Assembly: GCA_013044085.1 (NCBI GenBank)
Contig: JABEVI010000034.1
Coordinates: 1 to 43,011 of the forward strand
From: Steroidobacteraceae bacterium
GTDB taxonomy: Bacteria; Pseudomonadota; Gammaproteobacteria; Steroidobacterales; Steroidobacteraceae
DNA length: 43,011 nt
Reading direction: 5' to 3'
Shown: one piece after another, positions 28,266 through 36,175 of the stretch
How positions within the stretch are numbered: position 1 is the stretch's first letter
How the letters are laid out: each line of letters starts with the position of its first letter
The notes under the pieces: model-generated
Told to the model about the DNA's origin: nothing
The model's input: the letters and a program-made list of their open reading frames with translations, nothing else
Database searches by the model: none
Position numbers and translations under genes: made by a program

Positions 28266-28987
28266 GTGCCTCCGGCGACAACGAGCAGCCGGAGCTGCGC
28301 TTTGCCGAGTACGTGCTCGGGGTGCTCGACGCCGATGAGCGCGCCGCCGTGGCTCATGAGGCCGAGACCCGCGCCGAGGCGGCCATCGCCTTGCAAGCGT
28401 GGCAGCGACGGCTGATGCCGCTTGCCGAGCCCATCGCCGCGCTGGCCCCGGCGCCCTATGTCTGGGCGCGGATTTGCGATGCGCTACAGATGAACGCGTC
28501 CGGCCGGATCGCGCCGCGAAGGAATCTGTGGAATGACCTGCGCCTGTGGCGCTCGCTCGGCGTCGGTGCGCTTGCCATGTCGCTGGTTTTGGCGTTCGTG
28601 CTGATGATGCCGCTTGCGGCGCGCCGGACCCGGCCGGGAAACCGCATCGAGTACATGGCGGCAACCCTGCAGCAGACGGACGGTGTGGCCGAATGGACGG
28701 CAACCATGGATTTGCGGCACGCCCGCATGGTGGTCGTACCGGCCACGCCGGCGCCGGCGCCATCGGGGCGCGCCGCGGAGCTGTGGTTGATCCCGGCCGG
28801 AGAGAAACCCGTCGCGGTCGGCATGATCGCACTCGACCGACCCACCACGATTGCGTTGAATTCGGCGCTGATGGCGCGGCTCGGCCCGACCGCGATGCTC
28901 GCCGTGTCCCTGGAGCCGGCGGGCGGTTCGCCGACGGGTGAGCCGAGCGGACCGGTGGTCGCGAAGGGAGCGATCGGCGCGGCTTAG
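28262..28987 (+). CDS. RskA-like membrane anti-sigma factor
   Basis: A 241-aa protein; ATG 28262 overlaps the sigma stop (a GTG at 28250 is possible but less likely). The cytoplasmic N-terminal region has LRFAEYVLGVLDADERAAV and QAWQRRLMPLAEPI, the sigma-binding motif of the RskA/anti-sigma-K class; it lacks the HxxxCxxC zinc motif of ZAS proteins. One transmembrane helix lies at about residues 98-120, followed by an extracytoplasmic RskA domain (AELWLIPAGEKPVAVGMIAL). It should hold the sigma factor at the membrane until a signal, often via proteolysis in this class, releases it. Confidence 0.92.
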   Translation: MSASGDNEQPELRFAEYVLGVLDADERAAVAHEAETRAEAAIALQAWQRRLMPLAEPIAALAPAPYVWARICDALQMNASGRIAPRRNLWNDLRLWRSLGVGALAMSLVLAFVLMMPLAARRTRPGNRIEYMAATLQQTDGVAEWTATMDLRHARMVVVPATPAPAPSGRAAELWLIPAGEKPVAVGMIALDRPTTIALNSALMARLGPTAMLAVSLEPAGGSPTGEPSGPVVAKGAIGAA

Positions 28988-29053
28988 AAGAACCGCTGCG
29001 ACCGGCCTGTGGTCGCCGGCGCGTTATCTGTCCGGCGAATGCATCCGTTGCCG

Positions 29054-29083
29054 GCGTTTGCCCGTATCTTCGGGCGCAAACGC
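29054..29083 (+). promoter_or_regulatory. Leader hairpin before the desaturase gene
   Basis: In the 112-base gap after the anti-sigma gene, GCGTTTG-CCCG (29054-29064) pairs with CGGG-CG-CAAACGC (29071-29083) around a 6-base loop; a 2-base bulge breaks the otherwise 11-bp stem. No T-run follows. It could be an attenuator or a leader structure separating the sigma pair from the lipid genes. I see no clear ECF -35/-10 pair here. Confidence 0.4.
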
Positions 29084-29099
29084 TCAGGGACAGACTTGT

Positions 29100-30014
29100 A
29101 TGACAGTTTCCGAAGAAAGGACCCCGGCGCAGCGGTCGTGGATGATGCGTACGATCCGCCGCTGGTTCGACACCGGGGTTGCCGTCGAGACCGAGACGGG
29201 GCGCGAGGATCGCATCGACTGGTTGCGCGCCGCGCCCTTCATCGCCATGCACGTGGCCTGCCTGGGCGTGATCTGGGTCGGCGTTTCGACGTCGGCGCTC
29301 GTCGTCGCGGGGACGATGTATGCGGTGCGCATGTTCGCCCTGACCGGGTTCTATCACCGCTACTTCTCGCATCGCGCGTTCCGTACCTCGCGCGGCCTGC
29401 AGTTCGTGTTTGCGGTGATCGGCGCCTCGTGTGTGCAGCGCGGGCCGTTGTGGTGGGCCGCCCATCACCGCAACCACCATCGGTGCGCCGATACCGCGGG
29501 CGATCCGCATTCGCCGCGCATCCATGGTTTCTGGTGGAGCCACGCGGGCTGGTTCCTCACGCCGCGAAATTTCCGCACGGATCTGGCCAGAGTGCCGGAT
29601 CTGGCGAAGTACCGCGAGCTTCGCCTGCTCGATCGCTACGATACCCTGGTGCCCGTGCTGCTGGCCGCCGCGCTGTACGGGTTCGGCGGGGCGCAGATGC
29701 TGATCTGGGGTTTCTTCGTTTCCACAGTGGTGTTGTTCCATGCCACGGTGACGATCAACTCGCTGGCTCACCGGTTCGGAAGCCGCCGTTTCGCCACGCG
29801 GGACGACAGCCGCAACAACCTGTGGCTCGCGCTGCTGACCTTCGGCGAAGGCTGGCACAACAACCATCACTTCTTCCCCGGCAGCAGCCGCCAGGGATTC
29901 CGTTGGTGGGAGATCGACATCTCCTGGTACGGACTGAAACTCATGTCGATGCTGGGCCTGGTGAGTGAACTCAAGCCGCTGCCGGTCTGGGTGCATGCCC
30001 GGGCGATCGGTTGA
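29100..30014 (+). CDS. Fatty acid desaturase (acyl-CoA delta-9 type)
   Basis: A 304-aa membrane di-iron desaturase starting at ATG 29100. The three histidine boxes are intact: HRYFSH (86-91), HHRNHH (122-127) and HNNHH (253-257, in EGWHNNHHFFP), together with hydrophobic pairs before and between them. This pattern is typical of stearoyl-CoA/acyl-CoA delta-9 desaturases, which introduce a cis double bond using oxygen and an electron donor. It is 4 bases ahead of the amine-oxidase-like gene and lies in the sigma-linked lipid operon. It would supply the unsaturated chains that the later methyltransferases act on. The electron donor is not encoded nearby. Confidence 0.93.
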   Translation: MTVSEERTPAQRSWMMRTIRRWFDTGVAVETETGREDRIDWLRAAPFIAMHVACLGVIWVGVSTSALVVAGTMYAVRMFALTGFYHRYFSHRAFRTSRGLQFVFAVIGASCVQRGPLWWAAHHRNHHRCADTAGDPHSPRIHGFWWSHAGWFLTPRNFRTDLARVPDLAKYRELRLLDRYDTLVPVLLAAALYGFGGAQMLIWGFFVSTVVLFHATVTINSLAHRFGSRRFATRDDSRNNLWLALLTFGEGWHNNHHFFPGSSRQGFRWWEIDISWYGLKLMSMLGLVSELKPLPVWVHARAIG

Positions 30015-30018
30015 GCCC

Positions 30019-31272
30019 ATGCGTATCGCCGTGGTCGGCTCGGGCATCGCCGGACTTGCCTCGGCATGGCTGCTGTCGCGACAGCATGAGGTGACCTTGT
30101 TCGAGGCGGACGGCCGTCTCGGCGGGCATACGCACACCCACGAGGTGCGTCTGCGTGGCCGCGATTATCGGATCGACAGCGGCTTCATCGTCTACAACCC
30201 GGTGCATTACCCCTTGCTCGCACGACTGTTCGCCGAACTCGGCGTGGCCTCGCAGCCGACCACCATGAGCTTTTCGGTGCACAACGAGGCGAGCGGGCTC
30301 GAATACAACGCAGGTACGCTGAATGGGCTGTTCTGCCAGCGGCGCAATCTGTTCTCGCCGCGCTTTCTCGGCATGGTGCGCGATCTGGTGCGCTTCTATC
30401 GCGAGGCGCCAGCCTTGTTGTCGACGAGCGGGCAGGCACAGACGCTCGGCGAGTATCTGCTCGCGGGCGGCTATGGAGCGGCCTTTCGCGACGAGCATCT
30501 GATCCCGATGGCGAGCGCATTGTGGTCCTCGCCGGCCACGCAGATTCTGCGCTTCCCGGTGCGCTATCTGCTGCAGTTCATGGCCAACCACCAGATGCTG
30601 CAGCTCGGCGGCCGTCCACAGTGGCGGGTGGTGAGTGGCGGCTCATCCTCGTACGTGAAGGCTCTGCGGGCGGGCTGGTCGGTGCGCGAGCGCCTGAGCT
30701 GTCCGGTCCACTCGATCAGACGCGACGCCGACGGCGTGCAATTGCTGAGCGCCGCGGGGCCTGAACGCTTCGACCGGGTGGTGCTCGCCTGTCACAGCGA
30801 TCAGGCGCTCGCCTTGCTTGCCGATGCCGATGCCCGCGAGACATCGATCCTCACGGCGATGGGCTATCAGAGCAACGAGGCGGTGCTGCACACCGACGCG
30901 CGCGTGCTGCCGCGCCGGCGGCGGGCCTGGGCGGCGTGGAACGCCTGGCTGCCGCGGGACCCGGGCGGTGCGTGCACCGTGAGCTATTGCATGAACCTGC
31001 TGCAAGGTCTCGATGCACCGGAAGCCTTCGTCGTCACGCTCAATCGCACCGCGGACATCGACCCCGGCAAAGTGCTGGCGCGGATGACCTACCAGCATCC
31101 GCTCTACACCGCGGCGTCAGTGGCCGCGCAGCAGCGCAAGGCCGAGATCCAGGGCCGCAGGCATACCTGGTTTGCCGGCGCCTACTGGGGCTGGGGCTTT
31201 CACGAGGATGGCCTGCGCAGTGCCGTGGAAGCGGCCGCGGCGCAGGGTGTCCGCTGGGAGGCGGCGGCATGA
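30019..31272 (+). CDS. NAD(P)/FAD-dependent amine-oxidase-like protein
   Basis: A 417-aa flavoprotein starting at ATG 30019, 4 bases after the desaturase. The N-terminal dinucleotide motif is VVGSGIAGLASAWLL, followed by LFEADGRLGGHTHTHE (the E and GGH motif of the family) and, near the C-terminus, FAGAYWGWGFHEDGLRSAVE, the conserved FAD-contact end. The body matches the amine oxidase/phytoene-desaturase-like group that regularly sits beside DUF1365 and cyclopropane-synthase genes in stress-sigma regulons. The exact reaction is unsettled: a fatty-acyl dehydrogenase or desaturase is plausible. It overlaps the DUF1365 gene by 4 bases (ATGA). Confidence 0.9.
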   Translation: MRIAVVGSGIAGLASAWLLSRQHEVTLFEADGRLGGHTHTHEVRLRGRDYRIDSGFIVYNPVHYPLLARLFAELGVASQPTTMSFSVHNEASGLEYNAGTLNGLFCQRRNLFSPRFLGMVRDLVRFYREAPALLSTSGQAQTLGEYLLAGGYGAAFRDEHLIPMASALWSSPATQILRFPVRYLLQFMANHQMLQLGGRPQWRVVSGGSSSYVKALRAGWSVRERLSCPVHSIRRDADGVQLLSAAGPERFDRVVLACHSDQALALLADADARETSILTAMGYQSNEAVLHTDARVLPRRRRAWAAWNAWLPRDPGGACTVSYCMNLLQGLDAPEAFVVTLNRTADIDPGKVLARMTYQHPLYTAASVAAQQRKAEIQGRRHTWFAGAYWGWGFHEDGLRSAVEAAAAQGVRWEAAA

Positions 31273-32066
31273 GGCCCGCGGCGCGGATTGTGGCGCAGGA
31301 CCGAAGCGAGCCGTTCGCGAGCGCCGTCTACGAAGGACGCGTGCGCCACCATCGTCTGGCGCCGCATGCGCATCGTTTCGAATATCGCATGGCGCAGCTG
31401 TATCTGGATCTGGGCGAGATCGACCGGGTGTTCGAGCGACGCTGGCTGTGGTCGCAGCGGCATGCGAACCTCGCGCGCTTCCAACGCGCCGACTACCTCG
31501 GTCCGACAGACCTATCCTTGGAGGAGGCGGTGCGTCGGCGTGTCGCGCTGGCGACCGGCCGGCGGCCGCCGGGACCGATTCGATTGTTGACCCATCTGCG
31601 CTACGCCGGCGTGGTGTTCAACCCGGTCAGCTTCTATTACTGCTATGAGGCCGATGGGGTGACGCTGGCGTGCATTCTGGCGGAAATCACCAACACGCCC
31701 TGGCGCGAGCGGCACGCCTACGTGCTTCCCCTGGAGACCGCGTTGCGCCGTGGACGCAGCTTGAGATGGACGTTTGCGAAGAGCTTTCACGTCTCGCCGT
31801 TCATGCCGATGGATCGGACCTACGACTGGCGTTTTACCGTGCCAGGAGAGGATCTTCAGGTTCACATGGACGTGCTGCGCGAAGGCGAGAGGGAGTTCGA
31901 CGCCACGCTGTGCCTCAGGCGCCTGCCACTCTGCGGTGCATCGCTCGCCCGCGTGCTCTGGCGTTATCCGTTGATGACGGCCCAGGTCATCGGTGCCATC
32001 CACTGGCAGGCACTGCGTCTGTGGATGAAGCGCAACCCTGTCCATGATCACCCGCAACCGCATTGA
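31269..32066 (+). CDS. DUF1365 domain protein
   Basis: A 265-aa protein; ATG 31269 overlaps the preceding stop. It starts with AVYEGRVRHHRLAPHAHRFEYRM and carries RLLTHLRYAGVVFNPVSFYYCYE, AEITNTPWRERHAYVL and FAKSFHVSPFMPMDRTYDWRF, the most conserved blocks of DUF1365. Rich conserved His/Tyr suggest a metal or ligand site, but no mechanism is established. In related clusters it always pairs with the flavoprotein and a cyclopropane-synthase homologue, so it should take part in the same lipid modification. It ends 7 bases before the fused methyltransferase gene. Confidence 0.9.
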   Translation: MRPAARIVAQDRSEPFASAVYEGRVRHHRLAPHAHRFEYRMAQLYLDLGEIDRVFERRWLWSQRHANLARFQRADYLGPTDLSLEEAVRRRVALATGRRPPGPIRLLTHLRYAGVVFNPVSFYYCYEADGVTLACILAEITNTPWRERHAYVLPLETALRRGRSLRWTFAKSFHVSPFMPMDRTYDWRFTVPGEDLQVHMDVLREGEREFDATLCLRRLPLCGASLARVLWRYPLMTAQVIGAIHWQALRLWMKRNPVHDHPQPH

Positions 32067-32073
32067 GGATCCC

Positions 32074-34389
32074 ATGAACGCCATCGTCAGACCGGATGTT
32101 CCCGAACCCACCACCGCCGGCGCTGCGTCGGCCGGCACGCGCTTCCTGCGCAGCCGCCTTCTCGGGCGTATGGCCGGCCTTCGCCACGGCCGGCTGACGC
32201 TGCGCGATGCCTGGGGCACGGTCGAATTCGGCACACCCCGCTCGGCGCGGCCCGATCTGATCGTGCATGTCGAGGTGCTCGACATGGCGTTTTATCGCGC
32301 GGTCGCGGCCAATGGCAGCGTCGGCGCGGGCGAGTCTTGGATGGACGGGCATTGGCGCTGCGACAATCTGGTCGGCTTGATACAGCTGTTGGTGCGCAAC
32401 CGTGACTGGCTCGACGGGATGGAGGGCGGTGCGGCGCGGCTCGGCGGCATCGCGATGCGGGCATGGAATGCGCTGCGCAGGAATACCCGCGACGGCAGCC
32501 GCCGCAACATCGCGGCGCACTACGATCTAGGCAACGATTTTTTCCGTCTGTTTCTCAGCAGCGATTTGCTGTATTCGTCGGCGATCTGGCAGGGCGCGGA
32601 TGACACACTCGAGGCCGCCTCGACCCGCAAGCTTGAGGTCATCTGTCGAAAACTCGAGCTGAAGCCTTCGGATCATGTCATCGAGATCGGCACCGGCTGG
32701 GGCGGCTTTGCGTTGCACGCGGCGAAATACCACGGCTGCCGCGTCACCACGACCACCATCTCCCGTGAACAACACGCGCTCGCGGTCGAGCGGATCGCCG
32801 CGGCCGGCCTGAGCGGGCGCGTCACCGTGCTGCTGGAGGACTACCGGGACCTGCGCGGCCGGTACGACAAGCTGGTATCGATCGAAATGGTGGAAGCGAT
32901 CGGCGCGGCTTACCTCGATGCCTACTTCGAGCGGATGGGGGCCTTGTTGAAGGGCGGCGGGCTGGCGTTGCTGCAGGCGATCACCATCGAGGATCACCGC
33001 TACGAACAGGCGTTGAAGACGGTCGACTTCATCAAGCGGCACGTGTTCCCCGGCAGTTTCATTCCCTCGATCAACGCATTGCTCGCCGCCAAGACCCGCA
33101 GCAGCGACCTGACGCTTCTGCACCTGGAGGATTTCGGTGCCTCCTACGCCCGCACGCTCGAGGCCTGGCGCGAACGCTTCATGGAGCGCCTGCCGCAGGC
33201 GCGCGCGCAAGGATTCGAGGATCGGTTCCTGCGCCTGTGGGAGTTCTACCTGGCCTACTGCGAAGGCGGCTTCCGCGAGCGCTCGATCGGTGTCGCGCAC
33301 CTGCTGATGAGCAAGCCCGAGGGCTCGGCCCAGCCGACGCCGCCGACGCCGCCGCCGTCCGGGCTGCTGGGTCTCGCCGAGCGCGGCCGGTTACCCGACG
33401 TGCTGCTGCGCAAGGGCATCCGCGGGCTGTGCGCGCGGCGGCTGCGTGATGAACGCCGCGGCGGGCTTGCTGCGCAGGCGCAGCGTTTCGCCCAACGCAT
33501 CGAGATGCTCAAGCAAAGCCCGGTCGCGATCCATACCGACACCGCGAATCGGCAGCACTACGAGCTGCCGCCGGCTTTCTTCGAGTTGTGCCTCGGCAAG
33601 CGGTTGAAATATTCGGCTTGCTATTATCCGCGCGGCGACGAGTCGCTCGATCAGGCCGAGGAGGCGATGCTGGGTTTGTACGCCGAGCGGGCCGAACTCG
33701 CCGACGGCCAGAGTGTGCTCGAACTCGGCTGCGGCTGGGGATCGCTGACCCTGTGGATGGCCGAGCGCTTTCCGCGGACCGCGATCGTCGCGGTTTCGAA
33801 TTCGAATCAGCAGCGCGAGTACATCGAGGGGCAGTGCCGGCGGCGGGGCTTGGCGAACGTGCAGGTGATCACGTGCGACGTCAATCAGCTGGACCTGCCA
33901 GCCGGCCGATTCGACCGTTGCGTCTCGATCGAGATGTTCGAACACATGCGAAATTACGAGACCTTGCTCGCCCGCATCGGCGGCTGGTTGAAGCCGGGTG
34001 GCAAGCTGTTCGTGCACGTATTTGCGCATCAGTCGCTGATGTATGCGTTCGAGACCGAGGGCGATGACAACTGGATGGGCCGCCATTTCTTCAGCGGCGG
34101 CCTCATGCCGGCGGCCGACACGCTTCTATGGTTCCAGCGTGAGCTGCGTCTGGAGGAGCGCTGGTACCTCGACGGTACGCATTATCGGCGCACCGCCGAT
34201 CATTGGTTGGCCAATCAGGATGCGCGGCGTGCGCAGGTGATGCCGGTGTTGGTCGAGGCCTATGGGGCCGAGGCGGCCAACCTGTGGTTCCAGCGCTGGC
34301 GCATGTTCTGGATGTCCTGCGCGGAGCTGTTTGGCTATGCCGGAGGCCAGGAATGGCTGGTGGTGCATTACCGCTTCGCCAAGGCCTGA
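32074..34389 (+). CDS. Fused double cyclopropane-synthase-like methyltransferase
   Basis: A 771-aa protein; ATG 32074 follows GAGGA (an in-frame ATG at 32044 overlaps the previous gene). It joins two complete SAM-dependent fatty-acyl methyltransferase units. Domain 1 (about 1-410): AHYDLGNDFFRLFLSSDLLY, SAM loop VIEIGTGWGGFALHAA (about 202-217), LLQAITIED, GASYARTLEAWRERF. Domain 2 (about 440-771) begins LLGLAERGRLPDVLLRKGIR and has HYELPPAFFELCLG, SAM loop VLELGCGWGSLTLWMA (about 548), IEMFEHMRNYE, HVFAHQSLMYAFE. The linker (about 415-435) contains PTPPTPPPSG. Related organisms usually encode the two as separate genes. Compared with E. coli Cfa, domain 1 has Ser169 for Cys139 and Gln301 for His266, while Glu274 and Tyr358 are kept; domain 2 keeps Cys516, Glu623-His624 and His648. 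It should act on phospholipid acyl chains at the membrane surface. Products could be methyl-branched, cyclopropane or furan-precursor chains. Confidence 0.92.
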   Translation: MNAIVRPDVPEPTTAGAASAGTRFLRSRLLGRMAGLRHGRLTLRDAWGTVEFGTPRSARPDLIVHVEVLDMAFYRAVAANGSVGAGESWMDGHWRCDNLVGLIQLLVRNRDWLDGMEGGAARLGGIAMRAWNALRRNTRDGSRRNIAAHYDLGNDFFRLFLSSDLLYSSAIWQGADDTLEAASTRKLEVICRKLELKPSDHVIEIGTGWGGFALHAAKYHGCRVTTTTISREQHALAVERIAAAGLSGRVTVLLEDYRDLRGRYDKLVSIEMVEAIGAAYLDAYFERMGALLKGGGLALLQAITIEDHRYEQALKTVDFIKRHVFPGSFIPSINALLAAKTRSSDLTLLHLEDFGASYARTLEAWRERFMERLPQARAQGFEDRFLRLWEFYLAYCEGGFRERSIGVAHLLMSKPEGSAQPTPPTPPPSGLLGLAERGRLPDVLLRKGIRGLCARRLRDERRGGLAAQAQRFAQRIEMLKQSPVAIHTDTANRQHYELPPAFFELCLGKRLKYSACYYPRGDESLDQAEEAMLGLYAERAELADGQSVLELGCGWGSLTLWMAERFPRTAIVAVSNSNQQREYIEGQCRRRGLANVQVITCDVNQLDLPAGRFDRCVSIEMFEHMRNYETLLARIGGWLKPGGKLFVHVFAHQSLMYAFETEGDDNWMGRHFFSGGLMPAADTLLWFQRELRLEERWYLDGTHYRRTADHWLANQDARRAQVMPVLVEAYGAEAANLWFQRWRMFWMSCAELFGYAGGQEWLVVHYRFAKA

Positions 34390-34719
34390 AGCGGCGGCCG
34401 GCTTCCCTGTTACAACGGCGTTCGCGTGCGCCGTTCCCTCGACGGTAACACGCCGGCTAATCGTGCTGGGAGTCCTTCATCACCGCAGGCAAGCCTGGTT
34501 CACCATGCCTGGGAACCGCACTTCAACGGGCTATACGAAACTCCCGTCGCCGCCTGATTGATAATTCGTCTCCCACAGACGCTGTGTCTGCGTGATCCAG
34601 GCATTCATCGAGCGCTTCGCCCCCGCAGAACGCTCGCGGGCGGGGCACATCGGAAACCCCGCCCGCGAGACATCAACAACAAGAGCAGTGCAGGCCCGCC
34701 CCAGGACTCAGCCGTTGAC
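34390..34719. other. 330-base intergenic stretch with small hairpins
   Basis: No credible gene. It holds a 6-bp stem ACGGCG/CGCCGT (34415-34434) 26 bases after the methyltransferase stop, possibly its terminator, and nested short inverted repeats CAGGCA/TGCCTG (34486-34511) and GGTTC/GAACC (34497-34517). The strong hairpin at 34633-34669 is listed separately. Nothing else is evident. Confidence 0.5.
34633..34669 (-). terminator. Perfect 13-bp stem after the secreted-protein gene
   Basis: CTCGCGGGCGGGG (34633-34645) and its exact complement (34657-34669) enclose an 11-base loop. It lies 51 bases beyond the stop of the minus-strand gene at 34720 and also downstream of the plus-strand lipid operon, so it may end both. 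No T-tract is present. Confidence 0.6.
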
Positions 34720-35871
34720 CTAGCCGTCCCCACCGCCGGGATGGGTAGTGCAGGCGTGCGCTGCATTGTTGTACTCAGGCTGGATCCAGTAGGCATTACC
34801 GTTCAACTGAACTCGGCTCGGGTCGAAGTACACCGTCGTTGTCGGTCCCGGAACCGCCGGCGGCGGCGGATTGACGGCGAGGAAGCTGCACTCGTCGCCG
34901 ATCTCCTGGCCGAATACGCCGTTGTCCTCCTCGTTCCACCAGCCGGTCGGCCAGGCGCCCACGGTATTCGGATCGGTGATGGTCTCGAACGTCTCGTGCG
35001 AAAGCACGGAGTTCGTCGAATCCACGAGCTGACCGTTGCCGGTGTTCGGCCGGACCGAGCAGCCGCTCACGTCCTGATACGGTTCAACCGTGTAGATCGC
35101 CACGGCTGAGTTCGGGAACTGAGTGGCATTGTGGTACGCGCAGTACTTGAAACTGTTCGCATTGTCCGGCGAGTAGCACGTTCCGGAGAATTGACACTCA
35201 TCCTGACCCGGCGAGAGGAAAATGTTGTAAATCGCGTGAAAGCCAGTCGGCAGTCCGAACGCAGACGTCACCGTGTATACGATCTGCTGCATGTCCCCGT
35301 CCGACAACGGGGTGCCGGGAGGCAGGCCTGGCACGCTCACCATGATGGGCTTCGGATACACGCGGTACCGGTCGCCGTCCTGGGAGTTAACGTACTGGTC
35401 AGTGATGTGAATCATTTGGCTGCTGCCCAGATCGCGCAGGAAGCCGGCCGGATCACCCCAACACGAGGCAATCGAGGCCTTCGAACTGCATGACGCGTTG
35501 GGAGTCGTATCGACGTAGATCAAGTACTGGGTGGCCGTCTGAATCGTCTGCCCGCCGTGGTACTCCAGCGTGCCGGGATAGCGGGTGCCCTTGTGTTGCT
35601 CCTGCCAGTCGCCTGAGGAATTCCCGGAGCCGCCCCCGCGCATCTCGAACTCCTGCGCACTCTGCGACATCTTGCCGGCCGCCGTGTTCGCATAAAGCAC
35701 GTGGGGCACGCCCGGCTGCGCCTGCGCAACGACGCTACTGGCATAACCTGAGAGATTGACCGTCAAATGAAGCGACTGCTGCGCGGCCCGGACCGGCGAG
35801 CAGGTCAAGACCGTTGCAATCGTTCCGGCGACCGTGGCCAGCGCGGAAGACCATAAACGCGACCTTTGCAT
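34720..35871 (-). CDS. Secreted EXORDIUM-like / putative metallohydrolase-like protein
   Basis: A 383-aa exported protein. ATG 35871 is chosen because GAGGGG lies 7 bases before it. A signal peptide covers about residues 1-30 (LATVAGTIATVLTC then SPVRA-AQ). The mature part is Gly-, Ser-, Asn- and aromatic-rich with several Cys residues that could form disulfides. Near the C-terminus LSHETFETITDP, WWNEEDNG and GQEIGDECSF form the pattern H-E-x(2-3)-E-x-x-T-D-P ... E-x-G-D-x-C found in EXORDIUM-like and related extracellular proteins of plants, fungi and bacteria. Histidine plus acidic residues suggest a metal site, but no activity is proven. It is monocistronic and ends in a Pro- and Gly-rich tail (NPPPPAVPGP, HPGGGDG). 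Confidence 0.75.
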   Translation of the reverse strand: MQRSRLWSSALATVAGTIATVLTCSPVRAAQQSLHLTVNLSGYASSVVAQAQPGVPHVLYANTAAGKMSQSAQEFEMRGGGSGNSSGDWQEQHKGTRYPGTLEYHGGQTIQTATQYLIYVDTTPNASCSSKASIASCWGDPAGFLRDLGSSQMIHITDQYVNSQDGDRYRVYPKPIMVSVPGLPPGTPLSDGDMQQIVYTVTSAFGLPTGFHAIYNIFLSPGQDECQFSGTCYSPDNANSFKYCAYHNATQFPNSAVAIYTVEPYQDVSGCSVRPNTGNGQLVDSTNSVLSHETFETITDPNTVGAWPTGWWNEEDNGVFGQEIGDECSFLAVNPPPPAVPGPTTTVYFDPSRVQLNGNAYWIQPEYNNAAHACTTHPGGGDG

Positions 35872-36175
35872 GGAGTGACCCCTCAATTGTTATTTCTATT
35901 CCGAGCAGAAGAGCTTGGCTGTTGGCAACCAACACCCAGCCCGTTGCTGTTGCAGGCACGTTGGAGAACGACTGAAGATAGGCGCCGCGTTCCGCGGTTG
36001 TCAAGTTTGACACGTGTATCAAACAGCGCTCGCCGCCAGCGGGTACGATCTTTCCCGCCGCGTCGCAGAGTGCGACCGACTCGGGCGGTTCATTTTTTGA
36101 TTTTGCCTCCGACCCATGGACGATTCGATTCGCGCGACCTACCATCGGGGGTCGTTCAAGGGTGGATGAAATCTG
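35872..36175. other. 304-base divergent intergenic region
   Basis: No gene seen. It serves as leader/promoter for the secreted-protein gene (minus) and the FAD oxidoreductase (plus). The only clear structure is the overlapping palindromes at 35999-36023. A TTTTTTGATTTTG AT-rich patch lies around 36093-36105. Confidence 0.5.
35999..36023. promoter_or_regulatory. Overlapping palindromes upstream of the FAD oxidoreductase
   Basis: TGTCAA-GT-TTGACA (35999-36012) is a perfect inverted repeat that overlaps ACACGTGT (36010-36017) within TTTGACACGTGTATCAAA (36006-36023). The TTGACA could also be a -35 box, but no good -10 follows at 17 bases. The layout suits a TetR/GntR-type operator; no such regulator is in the window. 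Confidence 0.5.

Noticed and set aside
28260-30137. 625-codon minus-strand frame opposite anti-sigma and desaturase
   Set aside because: Shadow frame; histidine boxes and RskA motifs are on the plus strand.
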